Source of the DNA: Auanema rhodensis
Lineage: Eukaryota > Nematoda > Chromadorea > Rhabditida > Rhabditidae
Assembly (NCBI GenBank): GCA_964057225.1
Contig: OZ059895.1
Coordinates: 21,462,688 to 21,526,687 of the forward strand
Length of the DNA: 64,000 nucleotides
Direction of reading: 5' to 3'
Part shown: positions 9,126-23,151 of the stretch, piece after piece
Layout: each line of letters begins with the position of its first letter
How positions within the stretch are numbered: position 1 is the stretch's first letter
The notes under the pieces: model-generated
Seen by the model: only the letters and a program-made list of their open reading frames with translations
Told to the model about the DNA's origin: nothing
Database searches by the model: none
Position numbers and translations under genes: made by a program

Positions 9126-10877
9126 AACGATCATAACTAATTTTTCTATAAAGCGTTTCTCAATGTAGTATAGTGCATTCGATGCGGATTTTTAAGCTGC
9201 GTCGATCTGTGTTATCAGATTTGCGCTAGCTTAAAAATGCACCGAGATATCAACTGATATAAGTTCACACTTATATCCTCGATTTTCACCCTGAAGAATT
9301 GATTTTTTCGTTGAATAACATTGTCCATCGTCTTTGCCTTGAAAAAAGGAATCTAAAAACATCTACTTTTGCTAGATTATTTTGAAATTTCTCGAAAAAA
9401 TTTTTGTCAAAATGTTTTTGGAAGCAATGTTGAGTGTACATGGAAACTCAACATACACTAATGCATCATTTTTCAAACGATCATAACTAATTTTTCTATA
9501 AAGCGTTTCTCAATGTAGTATAGTGCATTCGATGCGGATTTTTAAGCTGCGTCGATCTGTGTTATCAGATTTGCGCTAGCTTAAAAATGCACCGAGATAT
9601 CAACTGATATAAGTTCACACTTATATCCTCGATTTTCACCCTGAAGAATTGATTTTTTCGTTGAATAACATTGTCCATCGTCTTTGCCTTGAAAAAAGGA
9701 ATCTAAAAACATCTACTTTTGCTAGATTATTTTGAAATTTCTCGAAAAAATTTTTGTCAAAATGTTTTTGGAAGCAATGTTGAGTGTACATGGAAACTCA
9801 ACATACACTAATGCATCATTTTTCAAACGATCATAACTAATTTTTCTATAAAGCGTTTCTCAATGTAGTATAGTGCATTCGATGCGGATTTTTAAGCTGC
9901 GTCGATCTGTGTTATCAGATTTGCGCTAGCTTAAAAATGCACCGAGATATCAACTGATATAAGTTCACACTTATATCCTCGATTTTCACCCTGAAGAATT
10001 AATTTTTTCGTTGAATAACAATGTCCATCGTCTTTGCCTTGAAAAAAGGAATCTAAAAACATCTACTTTTTGCTAAATTATATTGAAATTTTTCGAAAAA
10101 ATTTTTGTCAAAATGTTTTTGGAAGCAATGTTGAGTGTACATGGAAACTCAACATACACTAATGCATCATTTTTCAAACGATCATAACTAATTTTTCTAT
10201 AAAGCGTTTCTCAATGTAGTATAGTGCATTCGATGCGGATTTTTAAGCTGCGTCGATCTGTGTTATCAGATTTGCGCTAGCTTAAAAATGCACCGAGATA
10301 TCAACTGATATAAGTTCACACTTATATCCTCGATTTTCACCCTGAAGAATTGATTTTTTCGTTGAATAACATTGTCCATCGTCTTTGCCTTGAAAAAAGG
10401 AATCTAAAAACATCTACTTTTGCTAGATTATTTTGAAATTTCTCGAAAAAATTTTTGTCAAAATGTTTTTGGAAGCAATGTTGAGTGTACATGGAAACTC
10501 AACATACACTAATGCATCATTTTTCAAACGATCATAACTAATTTTTCTATAAAGCGTTTCTCAATGTAGTATAGTGCATTCGATGCGGATTTTTAAGCTG
10601 CGTCGATCTGTGTTATCAGATTTGCGCTAGCTTAAAAATGCACCGAGATATCAACTGATATAAGTTCACACTTATATCCTCGATTTTCACCCTGAAAAAT
10701 TAATTTTTTCGTTGAATAACAATGTCCATCGTCTTTGCCTTGAAAAAAGGAATCTAAAAACATCTACTTTTTGCTAAATTATATTGAAATTTTTCGAAAA
10801 AATTTTTGTCAAAATGTTTTTGGAAGCAATGTTGAGTGTACATGGAAACTCAACATACACTAATGCATCATTTTTCA
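9126..10877 (+). repeat. G/Q alternating monomers (G-G-Q-G-Q)
   Basis: Starts are 9126 (G), 9476 (G), 9826 (Q), 10177 (G) and 10527 (Q, with private 'ctgaaaaatt'). All have 'ctataaagcg' and the 'gcatcatt' end. Two classes alternate as a 701-bp dimer or 1051-bp trimer. Confidence 0.88.
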
Positions 10878-11929
10878 AACGATCATAACTAATTTTTCTA
10901 TAAAGCGTTTCTCAATGTAGTATAGTGCATTCGATGCGGATTTTTAAGCTGCGTCGATCTGTGTTCTCAGATTTGCGCTAGCTTAAAAATGCACCGAGAT
11001 ATCAACTGATATAAGTTCACACTTATATCCTCGATTTTCACCCTGAAGAATCAATTTTTTCGTTGAATAACATTGTCCATCGTCTTTGCCTTAAAAAAAG
11101 GAATCTAAAAACATCTACTTTTTGATAAATTATTTTAAAATTTCTCGAAAAAATTTTTGTCAAAATGTTTTTGGAAGCAATGTTGAGTGTACATGGAAAC
11201 TCAACATACACTAATGCATAATTTTTCAAACGATCATAACTAATTTTTGTATTAAGCCTTTCTCAATGTAGTATAGTGCATTCGATGCGGATTTTTAAGC
11301 TGCGTCGATCTGTGTTATCAGATTTGCGCTAGCTTAAAAATGCACCGAGATATCAACTGATATAAGTTCACACTTATATCCTCGATTTTCACCCTGAAGA
11401 ATTGATTTTTTCGTTGAATAACATTGTCCATCGTCTTTGCCTTGAAAAAAGGAATCTGAAAACATCTACTTTTGCTAGATTATTTTGAAATTTCTCGAAA
11501 AAATTTTTGTCAAAATGTTTTTGGAAGCAATGTTGAGTGTACATGGAAACTCAACATACACTAATGCATCATTTTTCAAACGATCATAACTAATTTTTCT
11601 ATAAAGCGTTTCTCAATGTAGTATAGTGCATTCGATGCGGATTTTTAAGCTGCGTCGATCTGTGTTATCAGATTTGCGCTAGCTTAAAAATGCACCGAGA
11701 TATCAACTGATATAAGTTCACACTTATATCCTCGATTTTCACCCTGAAGATTTAATTTTTTCGTTGAATAACATTGTCCATCGTCTTTGCCTTGAAAAAA
11801 GGAATCTAAAAACATCTACTTTTTGATAAATTATTTTAAAATTTTTCGAAAAAATTTTTGTCAAAATGTTTTTGGAAGCAATGTTGAGTGTACATGGAAA
11901 CTCAACATACACTAATGCATCATTTTTCA
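10878..11929 (+). repeat. D2-G-D1 monomers before the second block copy
   Basis: Starts are 10878 (D2 with 'gaatcaatt'), 11229 (G with 'attaagcctttc') and 11579 (D1 with 'gaagatttaat'). Each carries a private change. The D1 monomer occupies the place, relative to the following block, that the D1 monomer at 6666 has in the first copy, so the 4913-bp duplication may have begun here. Confidence 0.75.
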
Positions 11930-14038
11930 AACGATCATAACTAATTTTTCTATAAAGCGTTTCTCAATGTAGTATAGTGCATTCGATGCGGATTTTTAAG
12001 CTGCGTCGATCTGTGTTCTCAGATTTGCGCTAGCTTAAAAATGCACCGAGATATGAACTGATATAAGTTCACACTTATATCCTCGATTTTCACCCTGAAG
12101 AATTAATTTTTTCGTTGAATAACATTGTCCATCGTCTTTGCCTTAAAAAAAGGAATCTAAAAACATCTACTTTTTGATAAATTATTTTAAAATTTCTCGA
12201 AAAAATTTTTGTCAAAATGTTTTTGGAAGCAATGTTGAGTGTACATGGAAACTCAACATACACTAATGCATAATTTTTCAAACGATCATAACTAATTTTT
12301 GTATTAAGCGTTTCTCAATGTAGTATAGTGCATTCGATGCGGATTTTTAAGCTGCGTCGATCTGTGTTATCAGATTTGCGCTTGCGCTAGCTTAAAAATG
12401 CACCGAGATATCAACTGATATAAGTTCACACTTATATCCTCGATTTTCACCCTGAAGAATTAATTTTTTCGTTGAATAACATTGTCCATCGTCTTTGCCT
12501 TAAAAAAAGGAATCTAAAAACATCTACTTTTGCTAGATTATTTTGAAATTTCTCGAAAAAATTTTTGTCAAAATGTTTTTGGAAGCAATGTTGAGTGTAC
12601 ATGGAAACTCAACATACACTAATGCATAATTTTTCAAACGATCATAACTAATTTTTCTATAAAGCGTTTCTCAATGTAGTATAGTGCATTCGATGCGGAT
12701 TTTTAAGCTGCGTCGATCTGTGTTCTCAGATTTGCGCTAGCTTAAAAATGCACCGAGATATCAACTGATATAAGTTCACACTTATATCTTCGATTTTCAC
12801 CCTGAAGAATTAATTTTTTCGTTGAATAACATTGTCCATCGACTTTGCCTTAAAAAAAGGAATCTAAAAACATCTACTTTTTGATAAATTATTTTAAAAT
12901 TTCTCGAAAAAATTTTTGTCAAAATGTTTTTGGAAGCAATGTTGAGTGTACATGGAAACTCAACATACACTAATGCATAATTTTTCAAACGTTCATAACT
13001 AATTTTTGTATTAAGCGTTTCTCAATGTAGTATAGTGCATTCGATGCGGATTTTTAAGCTGCGTCGATCTGTGTTATCAGATTTGCGCTAGCTTAAAAAT
13101 GCACCGAGATATCAACTGATATAAGTTCACACTTATATCCTCGATTTTCACCCTGAAGAATTGATTTTTTCGTTGAATAACATTGTCCATCGTCTTTGCC
13201 TTGAAAAAAGGAATCTGAAAACATCTACTTTTGCTAGATTATTTTGAAATTTCTCGAAAAAATTTTTGTCAAAATGTTTTTGGAAGCAATGTTGAGTGTA
13301 CATGGAAACTCAACATACACTAATGCATCATTTTTCAAACGATCATAACTAATTTTTCTATAAAGCGTTTCTCAATGTAGTATAGTGCATTCGATGCGGA
13401 TTTTTAAGCTGCGTCGATCTGTGTTATCAGATTTGCGCTAGCTTAAAAATGCACCGAGATATCAACTGATATAAGTTCACACTTATATCCTCGATTTTCA
13501 CCCTGAAGAATTGATTTTTTCGTTGAATAACATTGTCCATCGTCTTTGCCTTGAAAAAAGGAATCTGAAAACATCTACTTTTGCTAGATTATTTTGAAAT
13601 TTCTCGAAAAAATTTTTGTCAAAATGTTTTTGGAAGCAATGTTGAGTGTACATGGAAACTCAACATACACTAATGCATAATTTTTCAAACGATCATAACT
13701 AATTTTTCTATAAAGCGTTTCTCAATGTAGTATAGTGCATTCGATGCGGATTTTTAAGCTGCGTCGATCTGTGTTATCAGATTTGCGCTAGCTTAAAAAT
13801 GCACCGAGATATCAACTGATATAAGTTCACACTTATATCCTCGATTTTCACCCTGAAGAATTAATTTTTTCGTTGAATAACAATGTCCATCGTCTTTGCC
13901 TTGAAAAAAGGAATCTAAAAACATCTACTTTTTGCTAAATTATATTGAAATTTTTCGAAAAAATTTTTGTCAAAATGTTTTTGGAAGCAATGTTGAGTGT
14001 ACATGGAAACTCAACATACACTAATGCATCATTTTTCA
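11930..14038 (+). repeat. Six-monomer block carrying the 6-bp insertion, copy 2
   Basis: Starts are 11930, 12281 (356 bp), 12637, 12988, 13338 and 13688. They repeat the class order and rare markers of 7017-9125 at an offset of 4913. A private 'gatatgaactg' occurs in the first monomer, which also breaks its GATATC site. Confidence 0.9.
12377..12388 (+). repeat. Second TGCGCT x2 duplication
   Basis: Identical in place and sequence to the duplication at 7464-7475, and the only other copy in the window. Confidence 0.95.
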
Positions 14039-15440
14039 AACGATCATAACTAATTTTTCTATAAAGCGTTTCTCAATGTAGTATAGTGCATTCGATGCGG
14101 ATTTTTAAGCTGCGTCGATCTGTGTTCTCAGATTTGCGCTAGCTTAAAAATGCACCGAGATATCAACTGATATAAGTTCACACTTATATCTTCGATTTTC
14201 ACCCTGAAGAATTAATTTTTTCGTTGAATAACATTGTCCATCGACTTTGCCTTAAAAAAAGGAATCTAAAAACATCTACTTTTTGATAAATTATTTTAAA
14301 ATTTCTCGAAAAAATTTTTGTCAAAATGTTTTTGGAAGCAATGTTGAGTGTACATGGAAACTCAACATACACTAATGCATAATTTTTCAAACGTTCATAA
14401 CTAATTTTTGTATTAAGCGTTTCTCAATGTAGTATAGTGCATTCGATGCGGATTTTTAAGCTGCGTCGATCTGTGTTATCAGATTTGCGCTAGCTTAAAA
14501 ATGCACCGAGATATCAACTGATATAAGTTCACACTTATATCCTCGATTTTCACCCTGAAGAATTGATTTTTTCGTTGAATAACATTGTCCATCGTCTTTG
14601 CCTTGAAAAAAGGAATCTGAAAACATCTACTTTTGCTAGATTATTTTGAAATTTCTCGAAAAAATTTTTGTCAAAATGTTTTTGGAAGCAATGTTGAGTG
14701 TACATGGAAACTCAACATACACTAATGCATCATTTTTCAAACGATCATAACTAATTTTTCTATAAAGCGTTTCTCAATGTAGTATAGTGCATTCGATGCG
14801 GATTTTTAAGCTGCGTCGATCTGTGTTATCAGATTTGCGCTAGCTTAAAAATGCACCGAGATATCAACTGATATAAGTTCACACTTATATCCTCGATTTT
14901 CACCCTGAAGAATTGATTTTTTCGTTGAATAACATTGTCCATCGTCTTTGCCTTGAAAAAAGGAATCTGAAAACATCTACTTTTGCTAGATTATTTTGAA
15001 ATTTCTCGAAAAAATTTTTGTCAAAATGTTTTTGGAAGCAATGTTGAGTGTACATGGAAACTCAACATACACTAATGCATAATTTTTCAAACGATCATAA
15101 CTAATTTTTCTATAAAGCGTTTCTCAATGTAGTATAGTGCATTCGATGCGGATTTTTAAGCTGCGTCGATCTGTGTTATCAGATTTGCGCTAGCTTAAAA
15201 ATGCACCGAGATATCAACTGATATAAGTTCACACTTATATCCTCGATTTTCACCCTGAAGAATTAATTTTTTCGTTGAATAACAATGTCCATCGTCTTTG
15301 CCTTGAAAAAAGGAATCTAAAAACATCTACTTTTTGCTAAATTATATTGAAATTTTTCGAAAAAATTTTTGTCAAAATGTTTTTGGAAGCAATGTTGAGT
15401 GTACATGGAAACTCAACATACACTAATGCATCATTTTTCA
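14039..15440 (+). repeat. Tandem re-duplication of the last four monomers of the block
   Basis: Starts are 14039, 14390, 14740 and 15090. They repeat 12637-14038 at an offset of 1402, including 'atatcttcg', 'catcgacttt', the 'aacgttcat' start and the 'aatctgaaaac' marker. The sequence in this unit is therefore present three times in the window (7724, 12637 and 14039). Confidence 0.9.
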
Positions 15441-18400
15441 AACGATCATAACTAATTTTTCTATAAAGCGTTTCTCAATGTAGTATAGTGCATTCGATGC
15501 GGATTTTTAAGCTGCGTCGATCTGTGTTATCAGATTTGCGCTAGCTTAAAAATGCACCGAGATATCAACTGATATAAGTTCACACTTATATCCTCGATTT
15601 TCACCCTGAAGAATTGATTTTTTCGTTGAATAACATTGTCCATCGTCTTTGCCTTGAAAAAAGGAATCTAAAAACATCTACTTTTGCTAGATTATTTTGA
15701 AATTTCTCGAAAAAATTTTTGTCAAAATGTTTTTGGAAGCAATGTTGAGTGTACATGGAAACTCAACATACACTAATGCATCATTTTTCAAACGATCATA
15801 ACTAATTTTTCTATAAAGCGTTTCTCAATGTAGTATAGTGCATTCGATGCGGATTTTTAAGCTGCGTCGATCTGTGTTATCAGATTTGCGCTAGCTTAAA
15901 AATGCACCGAGATATCAACTGATATAAGTTCACACTTATATCCTCGATTTTCACCCTGAAGAATTGATTTTTTCGTTGAATAACATTGTCCATCGTCTTT
16001 GCCTTGAAAAAAGGAATCTGAAAACATCTACTTTTGCTAGATTATTTTGAAATTTCTCGAAAAAATTTTTGTCAAAATGTTTTTGGAAGCAATGTTGAGT
16101 GTACATGGAAACTCAACATACACTAATGCATAATTTTTCAAACGATCATAACTAATTTTTCTATAAAGCGTTTCTCAATGTAGTATAGTGCATTCGATGC
16201 GGATTTTTAAGCTGCGTCGATCTGTGTTATCAGATTTGCGCTAGCTTAAAAATGCACCGAGATATCAACTGATATAAGTTCACACTTATATCCTCGATTT
16301 TCACCCTGAAGAATTAATTTTTTCGTTGAATAACAATGTCCATCGTCTTTGCCTTGAAAAAAGGAATCTAAAAACATCTACTTTTTGCTAAATTATATTG
16401 AAATTTTTCGAAAAAATTTTTGTCAAAATGTTTTTGGAAGCAATGTTGAGTGTACATGGAAACTCAACATACACTAATGCATCATTTTTCAAACGATCAT
16501 AACTAATTTTTCTATAAAGCGTTTCTCAATGTAGTATAGTGCATTCGATGCGGATTTTTAAGCTGCGTCGATCTGTGTTATCAGATTTGCGCTAGCTTAA
16601 AAATGCACCGAGATATCAACTGATATAAGTTCACACTTATATCCTCGATTTTCACCCTGAAGAATTGATTTTTTCGTTGAATAACATTGTCCATCGTCTT
16701 TGCCTTGAAAAAAGGAATCTAAAAACATCTACTTTTGCTAGATTATTTTGAAATTTCTCGAAAAAATTTTTGTCAAAATGTTTTTGGAAGCAATGTTGAG
16801 TGTACATGGAAACTCAACATACACTAATGCATCATTTTTCAAACGATCATAACTAATTTTTCTATAAAGCGTTTCTCAATGTAGTATAGTGCATTCGATG
16901 CGGATTTTTAAGCTGCGTCGATCTGTGTTATCAGATTTGCGCTAGCTTAAAAATGCACCGAGATATCAACTGATATAAGTTCACACTTATATCCTCGATT
17001 TTCACCCTGAAGAATTAATTTTTTCGTTGAATAACAATGTCCATCGTCTTTGCCTTGAAAAAAGGAATCTAAAAACATCTACTTTTTGCTAAATTATATT
17101 GAAATTTTTCGAAAAAATTTTTGTCAAAATGTTTTTGGAAGCAATGTTGAGTGTACATGGAAACTCAACATACACTAATGCATCATTTTTCAAACGATCA
17201 TAACTAATTTTTCTATAAAGCGTTTCTCAATGTAGTATAGTGCATTCGATGCGGATTTTTAAGCTGCGTCGATCTGTGTTATCAGATTTGCGCTAGCTTA
17301 AAAATGCACCGAGATATCAACTGATATAAGTTCACACTTATATCCTCGATTTTCACCCTGAAGAATTGATTTTTTCGTTGAATAACATTGTCCATCGTCT
17401 TTGCCTTGAAAAAAGGAATCTAAAAACATCTACTTTTGCTAGATTATTTTGAAATTTCTCGAAAAAATTTTTGTCAAAATGTTTTTGGAAGCAATGTTGA
17501 GTGTACATGGAAACTCAACATACACTAATGCATCATTTTTCAAACGATCATAACTAATTTTTCTATAAAGCGTTTCTCAATGTAGTATAGTGCATTCGAT
17601 GCGGATTTTTAAGCTGCGTCGATCTGTGTTATCAGATTTGCGCTAGCTTAAAAATGCACCGAGATATCAACTGATATAAGTTCACACTTATATCCTCGAT
17701 TTTCACCCTGAAGAATTGATTTTTTCGTTGAATAACATTGTCCATCGTCTTTGCCTTGAAAAAAGGAATCTAAAAACATCTACTTTTGCTAGATTATTTT
17801 GAAATTTCTCGAAAAAATTTTTGTCAAAATGTTTTTGGAAGCAATGTTGAGTGTACATGGAAACTCAACATACACTAATGCATCATTTTTCAAACGATCA
17901 TAACTAATTTTTCTATAAAGCGTTTCTCAATGTAGTATAGTGCATTCGATGCGGATTTTTAAGCTGCGTCGATCTGTGTTATCAGATTTGCGCTAGCTTA
18001 AAAATGCACCGAGATATCAACTGATATAAGTTCACACTTATATCCTCGATTTTCACCCTGAAGAATTAATTTTTTCGTTGAATAACAATGTCCATCGTCT
18101 TTGCCTTGAAAAAAGGAATCTAAAAACATCTACTTTTTGCTAAATTATATTGAAATTTTTCGAAAAAATTTTTGTCAAAATGTTTTTGGAAGCAATGTTG
18201 AGTGTACATGGAAACTCAACATACACTAATGCATCATTTTTCAAACGATCATAACTAATTTTTCTATAAAGCGTTTCTCAATGTAGTATAGTGCATTCGA
18301 TGCGGATTTTTAAGCTGCGTCGATCTGTGTTATCAGATTTGCGCTAGCTTAAAAATGCACCGAGATATCAACTGATATAAGTTCACACTTATATCCTCGA

Positions 18401-19294
18401 TTTTCACCCTGAAGAATTGATTTTTTCGTTGAATAACATTGTCCATCGTCTTTGCCTTGAAAAAAGGAATCTAAAAACATCTACTTTTGCTAGATTATTT
18501 CGAAATTTCTCGAAAAAATTTTTGTCAAAATGTTTTTGGAAGCAATGTTGAGTGTACATGGAAACTCAACATACACTAATGCATCATTTTTCAAACGATC
18601 ATAACTAATTTTTCTATAAAGCGTTTCTCAATGTAGTATAGTGCATTCGATGCGGATTTTTAAGCTGCGTCGATCTGTGTTATCAGATTTGCGCTAGCTT
18701 AAAAATGCACCGAGATATCAACTGATATAAGTTCACACTTATATCCTCGATTTTCACCCTGAAGAATTAATTTTTTCGTTGAATAACAATGTCCATCGTC
18801 TTTGCCTTGAAAAAAGGAATCTAAAAACATCTACTTTTTGCTAAATTATATTGAAATTTTTCGAAAAAATTTTTGTCAAAATGTTTTTGGAAGCAATGTT
18901 GAGTGTACATGGAAACTCAACATACACTAATGCATCATTTTTCAAACGATCATAACTAATTTTTCTATAAAGCGTTTCTCAATGTAGTATAGTGCATTCG
19001 ATGCGGATTTTTAAGCTGCGTCGATCTGTGTTATCAGATTTGCGCTAGCTTAAAAATGCACCGAGATATCAACTGATATAAGTTCACACTTATATCCTCG
19101 ATTTTCACCCTGAAGAATTGATTTTTTCGTTGAATAACATTGTCCATCGTCTTTGCCTTGAAAAAAGGAATCTAAAAACATCTACTTTTGCTAGATTATT
19201 TTGAAATTTCTCGAAAAAATTTTTGTCAAAATGTTTTTGGAAGCAATGTTGAGTGTACATGGAAACTCAACATACACTAATGCATCATTTTTCA
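15441..19294 (+). repeat. G/Q alternating domain 1
   Basis: Eleven monomers: starts 15441 G, 15791 G, 16141 Q, 16492 G, 16842 Q, 17193 G, 17543 G, 17893 Q, 18244 G (with 'atttcgaaa'), 18594 Q and 18945 G. G and Q alternate singly or as G-G-Q. Nearly all share 'ctataaagcg' and the 'gcatcatt' end; the G copy at 15791 has 'aatctgaaaac' and 'gcataatt', like its counterparts at 13338 and 14740. Confidence 0.9.
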
Positions 19295-20347
19295 AACGAT
19301 CATAACTAATTTTTCTATAAAGCGTTTCTCAATGTAGTATAGTGCATTCGATGCGGATTTTTAAGCTGCGTCGATCTGTGTTATCAGATTTGCGCTAGCT
19401 TAAAAATGCACCGAGATATCAACTGATATAAGTTCACACTTATATCCTCGATTTTCACCCTGAAGAATTAATTTTTTCGTTGAATAACATTGTCCATCGT
19501 CTTTGCCTTGAAAAAAGGAATCTAAAAACATCTACTTTTTGATAAATTATTTTAAAATTTTTCGAAAAAATTTTTGTCAAAATGTTTTTGGAAGCAATGT
19601 TGAGTGTACATGGAAACTCAACATACACTAATGCATAATTTTTCAAACGATCATAACTAATTTTTCTATAAAGCGTTTCTCAATGTAGTATAGTGCATTC
19701 GATGCGGATTTTTAAGCTGCGTCGATCTGTGTTCTCAGATTTGCGCTAGCTTAAAAATGCACCGAGATATCAACTGATATAAGTTCACACTTATATCCTC
19801 GATTTTCACCCTGAAGAATTAATTTTTTCGTTGAATAACATTGTCCATCGTCTTTGCCTTAAAAAAAGGAATCTAAAAACATCTACTTTTTGATAAATTA
19901 TTTTAAAATTTCTCGAAAAAATTTTTGTCAAAATGTTTTTGGAAGCAATGTTGAGTGTACATGGAAACTCAACATACACTAATGCATCATTTTTCAAACG
20001 ATCATAACTAATTTTTCTATAAAGCGTTTCTCAATGTAGTATAGTGCATTCGATGCGGATTTTTAAGCTGCGTCGATCTGTGTTATCAGATTTGCGCTAG
20101 CTTAAAAATGCACCGAGATATCAACTGATATAAGTCCACACTTATATCCTCGATTTTCACCCTGAAGAATTAATTTTTTCGTTGAATAACATTGTCCATC
20201 GTCTTTGCCTTGAAAAAAGGAATCTAAAAACATCTACTTTTTGATAAATTATTTTAAAATTTTTCGAAAAAATTTTTGTCAAAATGTTTTTGGAAGCAAT
20301 GTTGAGTGTACATGGAAACTCAACATACACTAATGCATCATTTTTCA
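19295..20347 (+). repeat. D1-D2-D1 triplet
   Basis: Starts are 19295 (D1, 'gcataatt' end), 19646 (D2 with 'gttctcag') and 19997 (D1 with the loop change 'aagtccacac'). The same triplet, including 'aagtccacac', recurs at 25958-27010 and, expanded by two monomers, at 23152-24906. Confidence 0.88.
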
Positions 20348-20698
20348 AACGATCATAACTAATTTTTCTATAAAGCGTTTCTCAATGTAGTATAGTGCAT
20401 TCGATGCGGATTTTTAAGCTGCGTCGATCTGTGTTATCAGATTTGCGCTAGCTTAAAAATGCACCGAGATATCAACTGATATAAGTTCACACTTATATCC
20501 TCGATTTTCACCCTGAAGAATTGATTTTTTCGTTGAATAACATTGTCCATCGTCTTTGCCTTGAAAAAAGGAATCTAAAAACATCTACTTTTTGCTAAAT
20601 TATATTGAAATTTTTCGAAAAAATTTTTGTCAAAATGTTTTTGGAAGCAATGTTGAGTGTACATGGAAACTCAACATACACTAATGCATCATTTTTCA
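20348..20698 (+). repeat. Chimeric monomer, G-type left half and Q-type right half
   Basis: The left part reads 'gaattgatt' and 'aacattg' as in class G, whereas the right part reads 'ctttttgctaaattatattg' as in class Q. The switch lies between monomer positions about 197 and 242. This suggests conversion or unequal crossover inside a monomer. Confidence 0.8.
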
Positions 20699-23151
20699 AA
20701 CGATCATAACTAATTTTTCTATAAAGCGTTTCTCAATGTAGTATAGTGCATTCGATGCGGATTTTTAAGCTGCGTCGATCTGTGTTATCAGATTTGCGCT
20801 AGCTTAAAAATGCACCGAGATATCAACTGATATAAGTTCACACTTATATCCTCGATTTTCACCCTGAAGAATTGATTTTTTCGTTGAATAACATTGTCCA
20901 TCGTCTTTGCCTTGAAAAAAGGAATCTAAAAACATCTACTTTTGCTAGATTATTTTGAAATTTCTCGAAAAAATTTTTGTCAAAATGTTTTTGGAAGCAA
21001 TGTTGAGTGTACATGGAAACTCAACATACACTAATGCATCATTTTTCAAACGATCATAACTAATTTTTCTATAAAGCGTTTCTCAATGTAGTATAGTGCA
21101 TTCGATGCGGATTTTTAAGCTGCGTCGATCTGTGTTATCAGATTTGCGCTAGCTTAAAAATGCACCGAGATATCAACTGATATAAGTTCACACTTATATC
21201 CTCGATTTTCACCCTGAAGAATTAATTTTTTCGTTGAATAACAATGTCCATCGTCTTTGCCTTGAAAAAAGGAATCTAAAAACATCTACTTTTTGCTAAA
21301 TTATATTGAAATTTTTCGAAAAAATTTTTGTCAAAATGTTTTTGGAAGCAATGTTGAGTGTACATGGAAACTCAACATACACTAATGCATCATTTTTCAA
21401 ACGATCATAACTAATTTTTCTATAAAGCGTTTCTCAATGTAGTATAGTGCATTCGATGCGGATTTTTAAGCTGCGTCGATCTGTGTTATCAGATTTGCGC
21501 TAGCTTAAAAATGCACCGAGATATCAACTGATATAAGTTCACACTTATATCCTCGATTTTCACCCTGAAGAATTGATTTTTTCGTTGAATAACATTGTCC
21601 ATCGTCTTTGCCTTGAAAAAAGGAATCTAAAAACATCTACTTTTGCTAGATTATTTTGAAATTTCTCGAAAAAATTTTTGTCAAAATGTTTTTGGAAGCA
21701 ATGTTGAGTGTACATGGAAACTCAACATACACTAATGCATCATTTTTCAAACGATCATAACTAATTTTTCTATAAAGCGTTTCTCAATGTAGTATAGTGC
21801 ATTCGATGCGGATTTTTAAGCTGCGTCGATCTGTGTTATCAGATTTGCGCTAGCTTAAAAATGCACCGAGATATCAACTGATATAAGTTCACACTTATAT
21901 CCTCGATTTTCACCCTGAAGAATTAATTTTTTCGTTGAATAACAATGTCCATCGTCTTTGCCTTGAAAAAAGGAATCTAAAAACATCTACTTTTTGCTAA
22001 ATTATATTGAAATTTTTCGAAAAAATTTTTGTCAAAATGTTTTTGGAAGCAATGTTGAGTGTACATGGAAACTCAACATACACTAATGCATCATTTTTCA
22101 AACGATCATAACTAATTTTTCTATAAAGCGTTTCTCAATGTAGTATAGTGCATTCGATGCGGATTTTTAAGCTGCGTCGATCTGTGTTATCAGATTTGCG
22201 CTAGCTTAAAAATGCACCGAGATATCAACTGATATAAGTTCACACTTATATCCTCGATTTTCACCCTGAAGAATTGATTTTTTCGTTGAATAACATTGTC
22301 CATCGTCTTTGCCTTGAAAAAAGGAATCTAAAAACATCTACTTTTGCTAGATTATTTTGAAATTTCTCGAAAAAATTTTTGTCAAAATGTTTTTGGAAGC
22401 AATGTTGAGTGTACATGGAAACTCAACATACACTAATGCATCATTTTTCAAACGATCATAACTAATTTTTCTATAAAGCGTTTCTCAATGTAGTATAGTG
22501 CATTCGATGCGGATTTTTAAGCTGCGTCGATCTGTGTTATCAGATTTGCGCTAGCTTAAAAATGCACCGAGATATCAACTGATATAAGTTCACACTTATA
22601 TCCTCGATTTTCACCCTGAAGAATTAATTTTTTCGTTGAATAACAATGTCCATCGTCTTTGCCTTGAAAAAAGGAATCTAAAAACATCTACTTTTTGCTA
22701 AATTATATTGAAATTTTTCGAAAAAATTTTTGTCAAAATGTTTTTGGAAGCAATGTTGAGTGTACATGGAAACTCAACATACACTAATGCATCATTTTTC
22801 AAACGATCATAACTAATTTTTCTATAAAGCGTTTCTCAATGTAGTATAGTGCATTCGATGCGGATTTTTAAGCTGCGTCGATCTGTGTTATCAGATTTGC
22901 GCTAGCTTAAAAATGCACCGAGATATCAACTGATATAAGTTCACACTTATATCCTCGATTTTCACCCTGAAGAATTGATTTTTTCGTTGAATAACATTGT
23001 CCATCGTCTTTGCCTTGAAAAAAGGAATCTAAAAACATCTACTTTTGCTAGATTATTTTGAAATTTCTCGAAAAAATTTTTGTCAAAATGTTTTTGGAAG
23101 CAATGTTGAGTGTACATGGAAACTCAACATACACTAATGCATCATTTTTCA
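20699..23151 (+). repeat. G/Q alternating domain 2
   Basis: Starts are 20699 G, 21049 Q, 21400 G, 21750 Q, 22101 G, 22451 Q and 22802 G. This is the cleanest dimeric stretch, period 701 bp. I saw no private changes in these copies by eye, pointing to recent expansion of a G-Q dimer. Confidence 0.9.
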
